Shown here in pieces: positions 11,501 to 22,290 of a stretch of DNA of 64,000 nt. A program made the position numbers and the translations under genes. The notes below the pieces were generated by a model. It did no database searches. It worked only from the letters and a program-made list of their open reading frames with translations, and was not told where the DNA came from. The first letter of the stretch is position 1, and every line of letters begins with the position of its first letter. The DNA is from Eopsaltria australis (Eukaryota; Chordata; Aves; Passeriformes; Petroicidae): assembly GCA_034509425.1 (NCBI GenBank), contig JAVTVJ010000012.1:9707001-9771000 (forward strand), read 5' to 3'.

Positions 11501-14500
11501 TTTAGAACACAAGTAACCTTCCCAGCATTGCTTTTGAAAATGTTCACAGGTTTGTCAGACAGATATTTCTGTAGTTTCACAGTACTCGAAGGGGTTCGGG
11601 TGTTACATATCAGGAGAAATATGCACAGAGGCCCAAACCTCAATCCACTCAATTCAGTGGAATTACCAAGAGTTCAGGCACTGGATTTGCTATCAAAATC
11701 TGAGGTTGTGTGACCCACCTGAGACAGGAAACCTTTGTCAGATCAGTAAATCAGAGTCTCCCAAGATCCAGACTGGAGTCCTAAGCACTGGACCACCTTT
11801 TGCTGTGATGTGCTACCTCAAAGTCAACACAACTTCTGTACAGTCTCCCTAGCAAAGAGGGAGCATCTTCCCATACACCGCAGGAAAAGGTCTCTGCTAA
11901 TGATGCTCAGAACTTGCTAATGTCCTACAAGGAAAAAATGTTGCTTTTGCCTTAGCCTGAGGTCTCATAAGGCCCCTCATCATTGCATTATCTTTCTCAG
12001 GAAAATCCTGCTGCATTTTTTCTCAGGTCTGTTATGACAATATTGGTTCAATGGTTTTCAAATTGCAGGATAAGGACAGAAACATTTGTGATAAAAATTT
12101 CACCCCCATTTTCCATGTTATTTTTTTTACTAAAGATATTCCCAAAATGCTTCAGTTCCACACATGTTGTGTTTCCAACATGCTATTCCTAGGCATCAAC
12201 CTGAATCCAAATAAACAACACTGACTTGGTTATATTTTTTCGGAACAAATTGTTCTGACTGTACAGCTAATCTCTTTGAAATGCTCTGCAGTAAAAAAAA
12301 ATGAAAATAGAGTTTGGAGAGAAGTCACTGATGAATCTGGCATTGGTTTCCCATAGATGTGAATGAATGTACAAGTGAAAACCCTTGCACTCAGACCTGC
12401 GTCAACACCTATGGCTCTTTTCTCTGCCGCTGTGAACCTGGCTATGAACTGGAAGCTGATGGAGTTAACTGCAGTGGTAACTGTCTTAGTTATTGTTTTG
12501 GTTTCTTTAATTCTATTATATTTACTCTTTCAAAGGTATTGTTTTGTACATGCTTTTTAAAAAGATTTTTGCCTTGGTCCATGGTAGCATCAGGACAGTT
12601 GCAACTCATATGATCTTCTTTCCAGCTAAAGCACACAGCAAATACCCAGAAAAGCTCAGTGGAGGAGGGCTGCAAATGATTTTAAAGAAATAAGCTAAAT
12701 ATTCAAAAGCTCCAAGGTAACAGCAAAACATAAGAAAGCACTTTGTAATGCTGAACAGGAAGCTTTATTAGAGCAAGTAGAGATAGTCCTAGAACATTCT
12801 TCCATGATTAAAGAAATACTTTATATAAAGCACTTTTCCATTTGTCTGTTGAATGCATGTATTACTCTTGCTCTTAACGACTGCTCACTTCTGCCTGAAA
12901 CTTTCCCCAGTTTCCCCTGTACGGCTCTGGCTTCACTTTAGAAACAATATATGATTTCTTAGAACAGTTATTGCTGATCTGTTCAGCACACAGCAGAATA
13001 AATTGTGCTTATGTCACTGTAATTTTTCCTCTCTGGTTTTTGTTTTTATTTTATTATTTTATTTTAATTGAAGGCAAAACTTACTTCTTTGCTTATTGTT
13101 CCATCAGCCTGATAAAATTAGAGAATTCAGCCAATATTTCTTGGAAGGAAAAATGGACTGGAAAATACTTGAGTTTTAATTTACAGTAAACAGATGTAAC
13201 ATGCTGTTTCTGAGAGAGAAGCCATGTGAGATGCAGTGTACATGATTAGTGTTTCCCAAGATATTTTTCCTGCAAATCTCCTTGTTACAAGGGAAAGAAC
13301 ATATATTAAATATTTAAAGGGTCTTAAGAATTAAACATTTAGACTGCAACACCTTAGTGTTCTGCTTTCTGATGTATTTTCTTCTTCTAAGTTAGACTCC
13401 TGAATGTTTTTTATGTGTTCACCTGCTGAGCTACCTGGGGGTCTGAACCAGATAAGTTCATTGCAATGCCCAATAAGGTGGTGCTTGAACCTCATCCATG
13501 TCTGAGAGCTAAGCCAGCAAAAGGGACATTCCACCATCCAGATACAGAGCAGAAAATATTTTCCTGACAATCTTGTGCAAGAAAATATTTGACAAAGCAG
13601 ATCAAGTTTCTCTGGATGAGCTTCTTCCACTTCACAAGCAATCACTAGACATCTGAAACTCACGAAGGGAATGCCTGGTTAGGAGGACACTCTTATGAGA
13701 CACTCAGAACTCAGATTTACTTCAACAAGAGTAAGGTTAGTCCATGGCCTAGCAGCCAACTTACCTTGAAGTTGGGAGGCATTCTTGCCCCAATTCAAGG
13801 ACAGAGGCAGAGATTTCAACCTGGCTTTCCCAACATCATCGAGGTCTTCCAAGTGCATTAGATGTGCTCTGAAATGACAACCGTCCTGCACACAGTCAGC
13901 AGAACACCAGGAGTGTTTAGGAACACTGTGGGCTCAACAGCAGAAATGTAGGATCCTCAGGGCTCTAAGTCCCTCAGCACCTGACAGCAGCCAAGCACCA
14001 GTTACACGAATCCAATATGCTGGAGGTCTGGGCTAGGATGCCACAGGGTGGTTGATATTTCAGTCCCTTTATGGAGTCAGCCCTCAGTCCATGAGTTCTC
14101 AGGAAGGTGTTTATTTCAGTGAACTCACTGGGGAAACTCACACAATAACAGGACTATGTAGGTGTAGAGTTCTTTCACCTCCCTTTTGATAATCTGATTT
14201 CAGTCCTAAAGCCACTTGGATATATTTGGACTTCAAATACTTTCCAATCCATCTGCACAAAACACCAGAAGTGGATAAATGGACTGAGCCCAATTTAGAA
14301 GAAAGGGAAATTCAGTCTGAAGAGTAAAAGTGATTTGCCTGGGAGAGTCAACATGTCAGAGCTGGGAATAAGAACTTGGGAGTTCCTGGCTGGGGCTCTG
14401 GCCTTTGTTTCTGTCTTCCCCTGAACAGGGAAATAAGGAAATGATTAGTGGCAGCCTCCCTGGGCCTAGTGCCTTTGCATGTGTTTTCCCCTCAGCCAGC

Positions 14501-17500
14501 CATGCCTCCATGTGCAGCTCTGAAGTTCGTCTTTCTCACTTGAGCACAGTTCTGCAGAACACAATGACTGGTCATTTCATGAGAACAAGGGGGAAAGAGC
14601 ACAGTTTCTGCTTTCAATCAGATATTTGACAGACTGCCTAGCTTCCTGGGTGTCTGGGAGAGGGCTGGGCCTTCCAGTATGTCTGACCCAGGCTGGGATG
14701 TGCTCTTGTAGTCTTGCTGGAATGACTTGGAAGTAACTGACTAGAGGCTAAGAAACATAAAACAGACAGGGTTGGCTGCAGGAGTTCTGCTGGAACCCAT
14801 GTGGCCCTGGGAAAGTGAAGTTTGCTTTCCAAAAAAAGAAAAAAAAAAAAAAAGAAAAGAAAAAAAAAAAAAAGAAAAGAAAACTACTGCCAAGTCTTTC
14901 CTTTTAAATTACGGTTGCAGCTTTGTTGTCAGAGTATCTCTATCTCTGACGTACAACAGAAATGAAAACATGGCCAACTGGTGACAGGTATTAGAAAAGA
15001 AAAATAAATAAATAAAAGCTATACATTGTGTTCAGCAACAGCTTTGGTTTCCTTAGGAAAAAAAGTGTTTAACCAAGAACTTGTTGTATAGCATTTTGTC
15101 AGGTTGCTGCAGAGTTCTAGGGAGCTGGAGAGTGCCAGCCTCCAGCTAAAGGTGAAGGGCAGGTAGTCTGGATGGCCACCTGCCTGCAGGACTGCTCTTT
15201 TGACAGTAAAGGCAAAGACACTAAACTTTGTTTTACCACTGCAGACATGGATGAATGCAGCTTCTCAGAGTTCCTCTGCCAGCACGAGTGTGTGAACGGG
15301 CCTGGTTCTTACTACTGTACCTGTCCTTCGGGCTATAACTTGCTTGACGACAGTAGAAGCTGCCAAGGTAACATTCCTGCACTGATTAAAACCCGAGGGT
15401 ACCAGAAAATAGATCCTGTGTCTAGAAAGAGGCTTTCAAGAATTGAGATGCTTGGTCTCAGCATTGCACAGTGAAATACTCGTAGGGGCCAATTATGCAA
15501 TTCTGGTAAGAATGTCAACACGTGAATATTCCTGCTGAGGTGAATTGGTGTGTTGTTTTAAGTAAGACTATTGGCTAGGAAACAGCTACACAGGAAAGAC
15601 CTCAAATGCTCTCCCCTCTGCTGCACATCTCTTCCCATTCTCTAAGGTCAGAGGGTTTGAGCAGGCAATTCCTTTCCCATTTTATTTTTTTTATTTTTTT
15701 GCAGCATTTAGCATGTGGGAGCACTGTAATAGGCAGAAATAAATGGAGCAAAAACTGATCTTAAAAGAGGGGACAGTTATTAACTTATCATTCATGGTGT
15801 AAGAGTTTTATTAATTTTGGGGTAATTCTTTAAGATGGAAACCAGTTTGTAGGAGTGATATCTTGCACATATTTCCCTGCTTTAGCCATTCTCTCATTCC
15901 TTGTGTTTCAGATATCAATGAATGTGAAATAAGAAACTTCACCTGCACTTCACAGCAAACATGTTTCAATATCCCAGGAGAATATAAATGTTTAGACCCA
16001 GTACGATGCGAGGAGCCTTATCTCCAGATTAATGAGAAGTGAGTAACATACCCACAGCCACTAAAGCAAATTCTATCTGTGAGAGTTGTATCTAAAGTAA
16101 ACCACATAAGCTGTGAAGTTAGACTGGAAAAACAGATACCAGTTAGCTGAGGAAACAGCAAGGCTTGTGATGTAATAAGTGACATTTACTTACATTAGTA
16201 ACTGATTTCATATATGCTCAAATGCAGCCTGTTTATTAGTAGGACTATTTCCTGCAAATGGTAACTAGTTTATGCCTGGGAAGCACTTTAAAACATTAGA
16301 TGATAGAGCAGGATACAAATAATTTCTTGTTGCTTAAAGGTTAAAAGTTCTGAATAGTCTACAGACTGATCCACCTTGCCCAGAAATTGGGTATATCTGG
16401 ATGGGGCTGTTAGCACTGTTACTGTCTCAACTGGGAATCATTTGAGCAAGCAAACAATAAATCCTGTATTTCTAAAAATAGCCTGTTTCTTTTACATTTT
16501 TGTATGTATTTGCAGGGGCTCAAAATATTTCAGTTCCAGACAGATATCAATATACTGCAGCCCATATTATTTCATCCACAGTGTTTACACTAAACCAAAT
16601 AACCTAGAATTGCTTGGTAGTAGCCTAATGTATTTTATAGAAAGGCAAGAGATTAATAATTAGCTTCTTTATAATTTATCAATGTATTTACATTGCTTTC
16701 TGAACTAGGGCAGCTGAAGAGTGGACACATAGTGTTTGTCTGGTTCTGGGTTTTCCTACCTTGGTGGTAGAGTCTTAAATTGGAATTTGAAATAACTGAA
16801 TCCTCTGAATATAAATTCCCCAGAGCCCAACTACAGAGTCCTTGCAGAGAACTTGCACCAGAACTCTTGATCTCTGAGCTTTGTGTTTGGTGGCTTTGGC
16901 TCATGTCTAGATGGGACTGCACTTAATTTGTGACATATGTCTAGAAGTGGTCAGTATAAAAGCCAAGTGAATTGCTTGCATCTGTGTTTTCTGTGGAAGG
17001 AATTGGGTGTTCATAATGCCAGGAGCCTCTTGATGGGGGACATGCCAGATGCACTGTCTGAAATTGATGTCAGTAGTGGAGGTTACAGAAAAAATAGTCA
17101 AAAATACTCTTGCCCAGTCAATTTCCCCACCATGGCTTTTATAAAGGGATATCCTGCCTTACAACTTTCTTAGAGTTCTCTGAAGAAATAAGCAGCATGT
17201 GCCTAGGGCACATGGACTGATGCAGTCTGTTTGCATTTCCAAAGGCTTCTGAAAAGACCCTCACACAGTTATTCTGGAAATTCAGCAGTCATAAGTAACA
17301 GAGAAGAATAAGAGGCTGAAACAGAAGAATAAGAGGCTGAAAGATAAAAATTAAACAGAGGATAGTGTTAAATTGTCAACTTTCCCACTGAAGTTCTGCA
17401 GAGGTCTGAGCTGGATCTACTTCGTCCATCATAAGCAACTTGGGAAAAAGAATAAACCATGAGATGGGCAAAGTCTGCAACAGTATCTGAAGACAGTAGA

Positions 17501-20500
17501 TAAAAGAGTGGGTTGAAAAATATTGCAGAATAAGCCTCAATGACTGTGCAATAAAAATGGCAGATGAAATTCAGTGTAGATTAATTTAAAGTAAAAAGAA
17601 AATCCCAGATTTACAAATTAAATAAGGACCACTGATCTGATCATCATCCATGCAAACTGAGATCTGAAGGTTCTACTTCCATGATCTGCAGTACTCACTA
17701 GAGGTCTGAAAAGCAACCTGGATTTCCAGTGTTCATAGGTAGAGAATATCCTTGGAGCACATGCTATTGTGTACCACATCTTTAAGACTGTGCAGTTTCT
17801 TCCCCTCCTGTCAAAGGAAATATAACTGGATAAGAAGCAGTGAGGATGATCAAAAGTATGGAATAGTTTCCTTGTGAAGAACAGCTAAGTCAGAACCCTT
17901 CAGCCATGAACAGGGTCAAACATGAAGCCCTGAGATGTGTGAGGAGGATGAGCAGGGATTGACTGGCTGCTCTCCTTGCAGCAGAACAGCTGGGAGCATC
18001 AGATAAAGTCAGAAAGAGGCCATGCAAAGAGAGATGAAGGGGGCTGTGGAGCTCCTGGCCACAGTGGGCTGTGGATGCCAAACATTCATGTGGGAAGCTG
18101 GAAAAGCTGATGGATAAGAAATGTATAAATAGCTGATTAATACAAAAAAGAAATTTTTGTTTCAAGGATTCCCTGAGTCACAAACAATTGGACACTGTTG
18201 GTGGAAGTGTCATATGCTTGACTTGCTATCCTCTTCTTCCTTAAGGCTCTGCATTTGATGTTAGAGCTCTGGTTTGATCCAGGATGTCTGCGGTATGTTT
18301 TCACATAGTATACAAAATATGGTGAAACAAAGATCACATTTATGTAGCACTATCAGTGAAATGATCTCATAATATTTTGGGGACAGTTCAGTTTCACTTA
18401 CTATCAGAACAAACATATACCGGGTATTCCACACCTGCAGGGCTGCTTCAAAGAAAGTTCACATTTTTGAGTGATCTAAGGAGAATACCAAGGTATTTCG
18501 GCCTAGAAGACAAGAAAAAGGAGACAGGATATAGGCCAGAATAGCAACACAGACAATGCTAGAAGTGAGAAAACTCATTACAAGTTGTTTATTTATGCAC
18601 CTGTATTAGCATAGAAAAAAACTAAATATTACAGCAATTTGTAACCGCTGACGACAATTCTGTCTCTGACAATCAGCCGCTGCATGTGTCCAGCTGAAAA
18701 CCCTGGGTGCAGAGATCAGCCGTTCACCATCCTGTACAGAGTGATGGATATGGTGTCTGGGAGGTCTGTGCCTTCGGACATTTTTCAGATGCAAGCAACA
18801 ACTCGCTACCCTGGAGCCTATTACATCTTCCAAATCAAATCAGGGAACGAGGGCAGGGAATTCTACATGCGGGTAAGTCCAGTGCTCACTGGGGAAAACA
18901 TGGAGTACCTTGTTGTTAGCTGAATGTTCTGATAGCACAACTGAGCTTTTCATGACTTAAACCTTCAGTATGAGGCATTTTTTAGACACAGACGTGCAGA
19001 GCAGTGTGCTGATCTGCAGGAACTGCTGCATCTCTCAGGAGAGTAACCTACCCAAAGCAAACATGCTTCCCCTATTGGACAGTAGGTTTAGGAAAGCCCA
19101 GAGCTGTACTCATGTCTAAGAATAGCTCAGGTCTCCCAAGCTCAAGAGAAACTATTGTGCCAAACTGTTTTGTATTTGATGGACAGCCAGCAATTGTCAC
19201 CAAAATATTCAGTGTTTCTTGTTTGTTGTATTAAACTCTTCATTGGAAATTTAAAAACGTGAAAACCAAAAAAGTAAGCAAAAAACCCACCCCTTTATGC
19301 CAACAATTGACTTTCTGGGTGCTTTGCTTTCATTTGTTATGAATTTTTTTCACTGAGAACATACATTTTACATAGACACTGTTAGAGAAAATGTAATTAC
19401 CTGGGGATTTTTAATTTGTTTTCCTCAGAAGATCTCTCTGTCCCCCAGTCATCTTTGCCACACCACCGACTTGCAGAGATTCTGGGGGTGTCTGCAGAGA
19501 ATTGGGATGGTCGATTTTCAGCCCCAGGCAAAACCTGGCTCTGACATTTGCATTAAGTCCTGTTCTGTGGCTACTGAAGGTTCCCATCCCTCACAGACAC
19601 AAGTAGTGGGATAGATTCCAGGACATATTTCTCAGAAGAACCTCAGATTCCCACTATAAGAAAAGGAAAGTACTGATCTCACTGACCTTCTCCCTCATCT
19701 GGGCTGATCCAGCAGGCTGTGAGGCCCCAGCACCCACCCGCACTGTCCGAGCCTCCTGATTCCATTGATTTGGCATGCAGCCATTCCCTAGGCAGAGGGA
19801 GGGCAGGGCATGTGGGAGGGACACTGTGCCCTTGCTGAGGCACCAGGACCCAGCCTGGCATGGACCGGGCAACATGCCCAGCACCTCCTCATGGCATTGT
19901 CAGCCTTCTCTGATCAATGGTAACAAACACCCTGTTTTGAGGTAAAACAAGACCCACTGTGTCTATGTAAGTTCCCAATGGAAAACAAACTGCAGTTGGT
20001 TTTAAGATCAACAGCTCTGATTTTTAAACGCACATAATCCACTGTTCTGGTCAGATATTGCAAAAGTCTGCTTCCATTTAATAAAGGACTGGTTTTCTGA
20101 AGTGCCATCACATATTCAAAGCTCTCTTTGGAGGGTGAGGTTTGTGTCATTAACATACACAATGTGCCACGAAGCCAGATCCCATTCACATGGGAACACC
20201 TGTTCTCCAGGTTCTGTTAACAAAACCCCTTCTGGGTGTCTGCTGTTTCACAGTAACACTGTCCTTTACATCAAACTAAAGACTACTTCAAACAAACAAA
20301 CAAACAAAAAGGTATCATTACTTGTTTATACCCTAAATCCATGTTTTCATCTTTTCTCTTTTTTGGGCAATAGCAAGTGTCTATGTTCAATAGCTACTTC
20401 AATGTGCAGGGCTCCCAAAGGCTTTACAAACTGTAGAAGGTGATAGCTCACACTGAAAAGATGCCAAATGCTGAAATTAAACTCTGTCCCATCAAGTGCA

Positions 20501-20781
20501 GTGGTTTCAAACAATGCAAGAGAAAACACCTATTTTGGCTGCTTGAAGACTGTAGTGAGACAGTAGTTTTGAAGAACTAGTTTTGGCAATCTCACTTCTT
20601 TCTCTTGTTTTGTGCACAGCAAACAGGACCAATCAGTGCCACTCTGGTGATGACCCGCCCCGTGAAGGGGCCCCGTACGATTGAGTTGGACTTGGAAATG
20701 ATCACTGTTAACACTGTCATCAACTTCAGAGGAAGCTCTGTCATCCGGCTGAGGATATTTGTATCACAATACTCCTTCTAA
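8404..20781 (+). CDS. FBLN5: FBLN5 (fibulin-5), 3' part of the spliced CDS: join of 8404-8526, 11313-11429, 12357-12476, 15245-15367, 15912-16038, 18677-18872, 20620-20781
   Basis: Fibulin-5 is a secreted extracellular-matrix glycoprotein that binds tropoelastin, LOXL1 and fibrillin and organises elastic fibres. Seven exons are visible, all with AG/GT borders and with phases that join into one open frame of 322 complete codons plus a stop. They encode five calcium-binding EGF domains, each opening with D-x-[DN]-E-C, followed by the fibulin C-terminal domain. The order and exon structure match exons 5-11 of the roughly 448-residue human protein almost residue for residue in the C-terminal domain, for example [13 protein letters not shown] and [15 protein letters not shown]. 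The first four exons (signal peptide and the RGD-containing first cbEGF with its insert) are upstream of the window, so the gene is truncated by the window edge and not broken. Five D-x-[DN]-E-C domains leading directly into the fibulin C-terminal domain separate it from fibrillins and LTBPs, and the close match to fibulin-5 separates it from fibulin-3 and fibulin-4. Confidence 0.97.
8527..11312 (+). other. FBLN5: FBLN5 intron 5
   Basis: The intron runs from donor GTAAAATCC to acceptor TTTCCACCCACAG. No coding exon, tRNA or clear transposon could be recognised. The 202-residue open frame at 9233-9841 has no domain and no splice context. The middle part (about 10200-10620) is unique sequence without obvious repeats. 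Confidence 0.8.
11313..11429 (+). CDS. FBLN5: FBLN5 exon 6: cbEGF domain 3
   Basis: Thirty-nine codons encode [14 protein letters not shown] followed by [12 protein letters not shown] and [15 protein letters not shown]. All six EGF cysteines and the D-x-D-E calcium ligands are present, as is the N of the hydroxylation motif. The exon is in phase 1 at both ends and its donor is GTATGT. It is essentially identical to human cbEGF3 apart from conservative changes such as NDD for NED. Confidence 0.97.
11430..12356 (+). other. FBLN5: FBLN5 intron 6
   Basis: A short intron between GTATGTGC and TTTCCCATAG. It holds a probable old MIR-like relic near 11700-11805 (listed separately). Nothing else is recognisable. 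Confidence 0.85.
11700..11805 (-). mobile_element. MIR-like SINE relic (reverse orientation)
   Basis: TTGTGTGACCCACCTGAGACAGG, then CAGAGTCTCCCAAGATCC, then CTAAGCACTGGACCACC. The order of these blocks resembles the reverse complement of the tRNA-derived head of amniote MIR/CORE-SINE copies. The sequence is strongly decayed and was identified by eye only. Confidence 0.4.
12357..12476 (+). CDS. FBLN5: FBLN5 exon 7: cbEGF domain 4
   Basis: Forty codons begin [15 protein letters not shown] and include [12 protein letters not shown] and a final NC. Six cysteines and the calcium-binding D-x-N-E are intact. In human FBLN5 this domain carries recessive cutis laxa missense changes affecting the cysteine in the ENPC region and the serine of YGSF. 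Both residues are conserved here. The acceptor is CCATAG and the donor GTAACT, in phase 1 at both ends. Confidence 0.97.
14290..14395 (-). mobile_element. MIR-like SINE relic (reverse orientation)
   Basis: The succession AAGTGATTTGCCTGG, TCAGAGCTGGGAATAAGAAC and GGGAGTTCCTGGCT follows the familiar reverse-strand MIR pattern (gtgacttgccc, cagagctgggaatagaac, gtcctggct). The sequence is decayed, as expected of an insertion predating amniote radiation. Confidence 0.6.
14831..14883 (+). repeat. A-rich (AAAAG-type) simple repeat
   Basis: Fifty-three bases of A broken by single G bases in a repeating arrangement, about 360 bp upstream of the exon at 15245. It encodes an artificial lysine-rich frame. 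Its length is likely to vary between individuals. Confidence 0.9.
15001..15016 (+). repeat. (AAAT)n microsatellite, about four units
   Basis: A short AAATAAATAAATAAA run in FBLN5 intron 7. It contains AATAAA hexamers but has no 3'-end context. Confidence 0.7.
15245..15367 (+). CDS. FBLN5: FBLN5 exon 8: cbEGF domain 5
   Basis: Forty-one codons encode [28 protein letters not shown] and a final SCQ. This is the full six-cysteine cbEGF pattern, with the hydroxylatable N in [21 protein letters not shown] is identical to the human protein. The acceptor is CACTGCAG and the donor GTAACA, in phase 1 at both ends. Confidence 0.97.
15368..15911 (+). other. FBLN5: FBLN5 intron 8
   Basis: A 544-bp intron with donor GTAACATT and acceptor TTGTGTTTCAG. 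No repeat or additional feature is recognisable beyond a T-rich stretch near 15680-15700. Confidence 0.85.
15912..16038 (+). CDS. FBLN5: FBLN5 exon 9: cbEGF domain 6 (most of it)
   Basis: The exon begins [12 protein letters not shown] and ends in phase 2 after two bases of an Asn codon, with donor GTGAGT. Five of the six EGF cysteines are here. The sixth is the first cysteine of the next exon, so this atypical last EGF module spans the splice junction. NFT is an N-glycosylation sequon at the same place as the human NHT. CEEPYL leads into the C-terminal domain. Confidence 0.96.
17302..17342 (+). repeat. 21-bp tandem duplication, two copies
   Basis: AGAAGAATAAGAGGCTGAAA occurs twice head to tail with no mismatch over the first 20 bases. 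It lies just upstream of the CR1 fragment and is probably replication slippage. Confidence 0.85.
17400..18125 (+). mobile_element. Old CR1 LINE fragment (3' part of ORF2 region), + strand
   Basis: Blocks in the order found in the distal CR1 reverse-transcriptase region are present: GGCAGATGAAATTCAGTGTAG, a run near GATCTGAAGGTTC, GAGGATGATCAAAAGTATGG, CTTCCTTGTGAAGAACAGCT-like sequence, and GTGGAGCTCCTGGCCACAGT followed by CTGTGGATGCCAAAC. Frameshifts and stops are everywhere, so the copy is dead and old. The borders are approximate. Confidence 0.8.
18677..18872 (+). CDS. FBLN5: FBLN5 exon 10: start of the fibulin C-terminal domain
   Basis: The first base completes the Asn codon split from exon 9. 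[15 protein letters not shown] then closes EGF6 and starts the fibulin-type module, followed by [38 protein letters not shown] and REFYMR. The C-terminal domain mediates LOXL1 and elastin-microfibril interactions. The match to human is nearly perfect. The acceptor is AATCAG and the donor CGG|GTAAGT, in phase 0. Confidence 0.97.
18873..20619 (+). other. FBLN5: FBLN5 intron 10
   Basis: A 1.75 kb intron from GTAAGTCC to a good acceptor (CTTTCTCTTGTTTTGTGCACAG). It includes a short (CAAA)n run at 20289-20310. No transposon or exon is recognised. Confidence 0.85.
20289..20310 (+). repeat. (CAAA)n microsatellite
   Basis: About five CAAA units followed by extra A bases, in FBLN5 intron 10. Confidence 0.85.
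20620..20781 (+). CDS. FBLN5: FBLN5 exon 11: end of the fibulin C-terminal domain and stop
   Basis: Fifty-three codons and [40 protein letters not shown] and [13 protein letters not shown] reproduce the human terminal exon with few substitutions. The last four residues are QYSF, whereas human has QYPF. Phase 0 entry after CAG makes QTG follow YMR exactly as in the human protein. Confidence 0.97.
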   Translation, partial: QTGPISATLVMTRPVKGPRTIELDLEMITVNTVINFRGSSVIRLRIFVSQYSF

Positions 20782-21465
20782 ACCTCGAGTTTGTGCCCTG
20801 GAAATATTAAGCCAAAAGAGACAGTTCCTCCTCTGCAGAACTCTCTCCACAAAAGCCAGTACCTATAGCAGCTCCAGACCAATATTTCCACAGACCCGTG
20901 ACCTATGCCTGTCTGAGCAGGGAGGCCTCTTCATGCACAGTCCCTACCAGGATGCAAACATCTGAAGATCCCATATGATTCTCTATGTGGTCATGTATTT
21001 TCTGGACTCTTCTTCTCACTGTAAACACTTCTAGGGCATGAGTCTATGTGAAAGACTGTGAACCTTTGTAGCTCTAAGGCTGCTTAGCAGAAAGCACCAA
21101 AGAAACTGAGGGAAAAGCTGGCTTTTGCAATCTTGCCTTTTTAAAAGTTTTTTTCGTTATAAATGAAAAGCAGACAAACAAGCAGAAACAGAAACAAAAA
21201 ACCCACCTATTGAAACAAGGGACCTCAGAAGTCCTAATTTGCATTCCCAATTATCTCTGGAATTATCAGTCAGGCACTTTGTTTCAATTCACCCTGCATT
21301 TGTCTTAGTTTCACCTGTTTGGGTTTTTTTTTCATTCTATTTTATACTTTAAATTCATTGTAAATTCATTCCAAAAAACATGTTGTACTATGTAATCTTT
21401 TGCTTTCTGACAAAGTGTCACATGTTTGGGTTCCTTTCTGTATTAAATCTTTCTATATAACAGAG
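20782..21465 (+). other. FBLN5: FBLN5 3' UTR (end inferred)
   Basis: Non-coding sequence following the TAA. The first plausible poly(A) hexamer in a suitable setting is ATTAAA at 21442-21447, giving a 3' UTR of about 0.7 kb. The sequence turns AT-rich and carries GTTTTTTTT and CATTCATTG tracts. The exact cleavage site cannot be seen. Confidence 0.6.
21442..21447 (+). terminator. FBLN5: Candidate polyadenylation signal ATTAAA for FBLN5
   Basis: ATTAAA is the most common variant of the AATAAA hexamer. It lies 661 bp after the stop codon and is followed by a T-rich region and TTTTGGATTTTATG some 60 bp on. No canonical AATAAA precedes it in the 3' UTR. Confidence 0.55.
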
Positions 21466-21954
21466 TTCATAGAAATCTATCACTGGATGGTGTGTTTTAC
21501 AACATTTTGGATTTTATGCTTATTTACACTCAAGATCTTCGACACAGGCTTCCACTGCCAGAATAGTGTCCAGAATAAGTAGGGACTTCAGAACAGATAA
21601 GAATCAGAATTTTATTTTTCCCTTTTTTCCTGAGTGGGATAGTTGCAAACAGTTTGTAATGGCTACAAGGTAGTAATACTAACTCTGTTGTAATGGCTGC
21701 AATTAATCTCCTGTTCAAAGACCACTCAGGTCAGACCTGTCCAAATTCCTTCAGAAAATATGAGTTGTTTTGTTCACTTGCAATCTCTCTCCTACACTTC
21801 TAACATGGGGGGAAACAGCTGAGAAGGACTAGGACCGGTCTTATCCATGCTTCTACCACAAAGCAGACCCGACTATACCAGTACCCAATCTCAAACAATG
21901 GGATCCCACAGTTTCCATGGGCATTGTCTTCTCAGGTATAACTGCTGTAACCAA

Positions 21955-22290
21955 TAGAAAGTTTCTTCTAAAGTCCAATCTGAATCTCCATTGGAATCTG
22001 TTGCTTTTTAGCCTACTTCCAGTAGAAACTGAGAACAGTTTATCTTCCCCTTTGCAGCAGTCTAACGTGTCTGAAGACTGTTGTCATGTCTCCCCTCAGA
22101 CTGTTCTTCTCTAGTCTAAACAAACCCAATTCTTTTGGTCTTTCCTCATACATCACATTTTCTGGACCTTTGATCATTCTTGTTGCTCGCATCTGGATTC
22201 TCTCCAGTTGGTCCACATCTTTTTTGAAGCGCAGTGCCCAAAACTGTGAAAAGTATTCCAGCTGAGGCCTCTCAGTGCTAAGCTAAATCT
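21955..22290 (-). mobile_element. Old CR1 LINE 3' fragment, reverse orientation
   Basis: The string GTCATGTCTCCCCTCAGACT, then TCTTCTCTAGTCTAAACAAACCC, TTTCCTCATACATCAC, GACCTTTGATCATTCTTGTTGC, CTCTCCAGTTGGTCCACATC and TATTCCAGCTGAGGCCT is the well-known reverse-strand CR1 series of sauropsids. The copy is diverged and begins about 0.5 kb beyond the FBLN5 poly(A) signal. Confidence 0.9.

Larger units (their letters stand above)
12477..15244 (+). other. FBLN5: FBLN5 intron 7
   Basis: A 2.8 kb intron ending in CCACTGCAG. It contains a probable MIR-like relic (14290-14395) and an A-rich microsatellite (14831-14883). Reading the exon on past its donor gives a hydrophobic tail, which is an artefact of unspliced translation. 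No other exon is evident. Confidence 0.85.
16039..18676 (+). other. FBLN5: FBLN5 intron 9
   Basis: A 2.6 kb intron from GTGAGTAAC to TGACAATCAG. It holds a small 21-bp tandem duplication at 17302-17342 and a long decayed CR1 LINE fragment at about 17400-18125. The acceptor has a weak polypyrimidine tract (TCTGTCTCTGACAATCAG). Confidence 0.85.

Noticed and set aside
12359..12613. 84-residue frame with an apparent hydrophobic tail as a membrane-anchored EGF protein
   Set aside because: The tail begins exactly at the exon 7 donor and is intron sequence.
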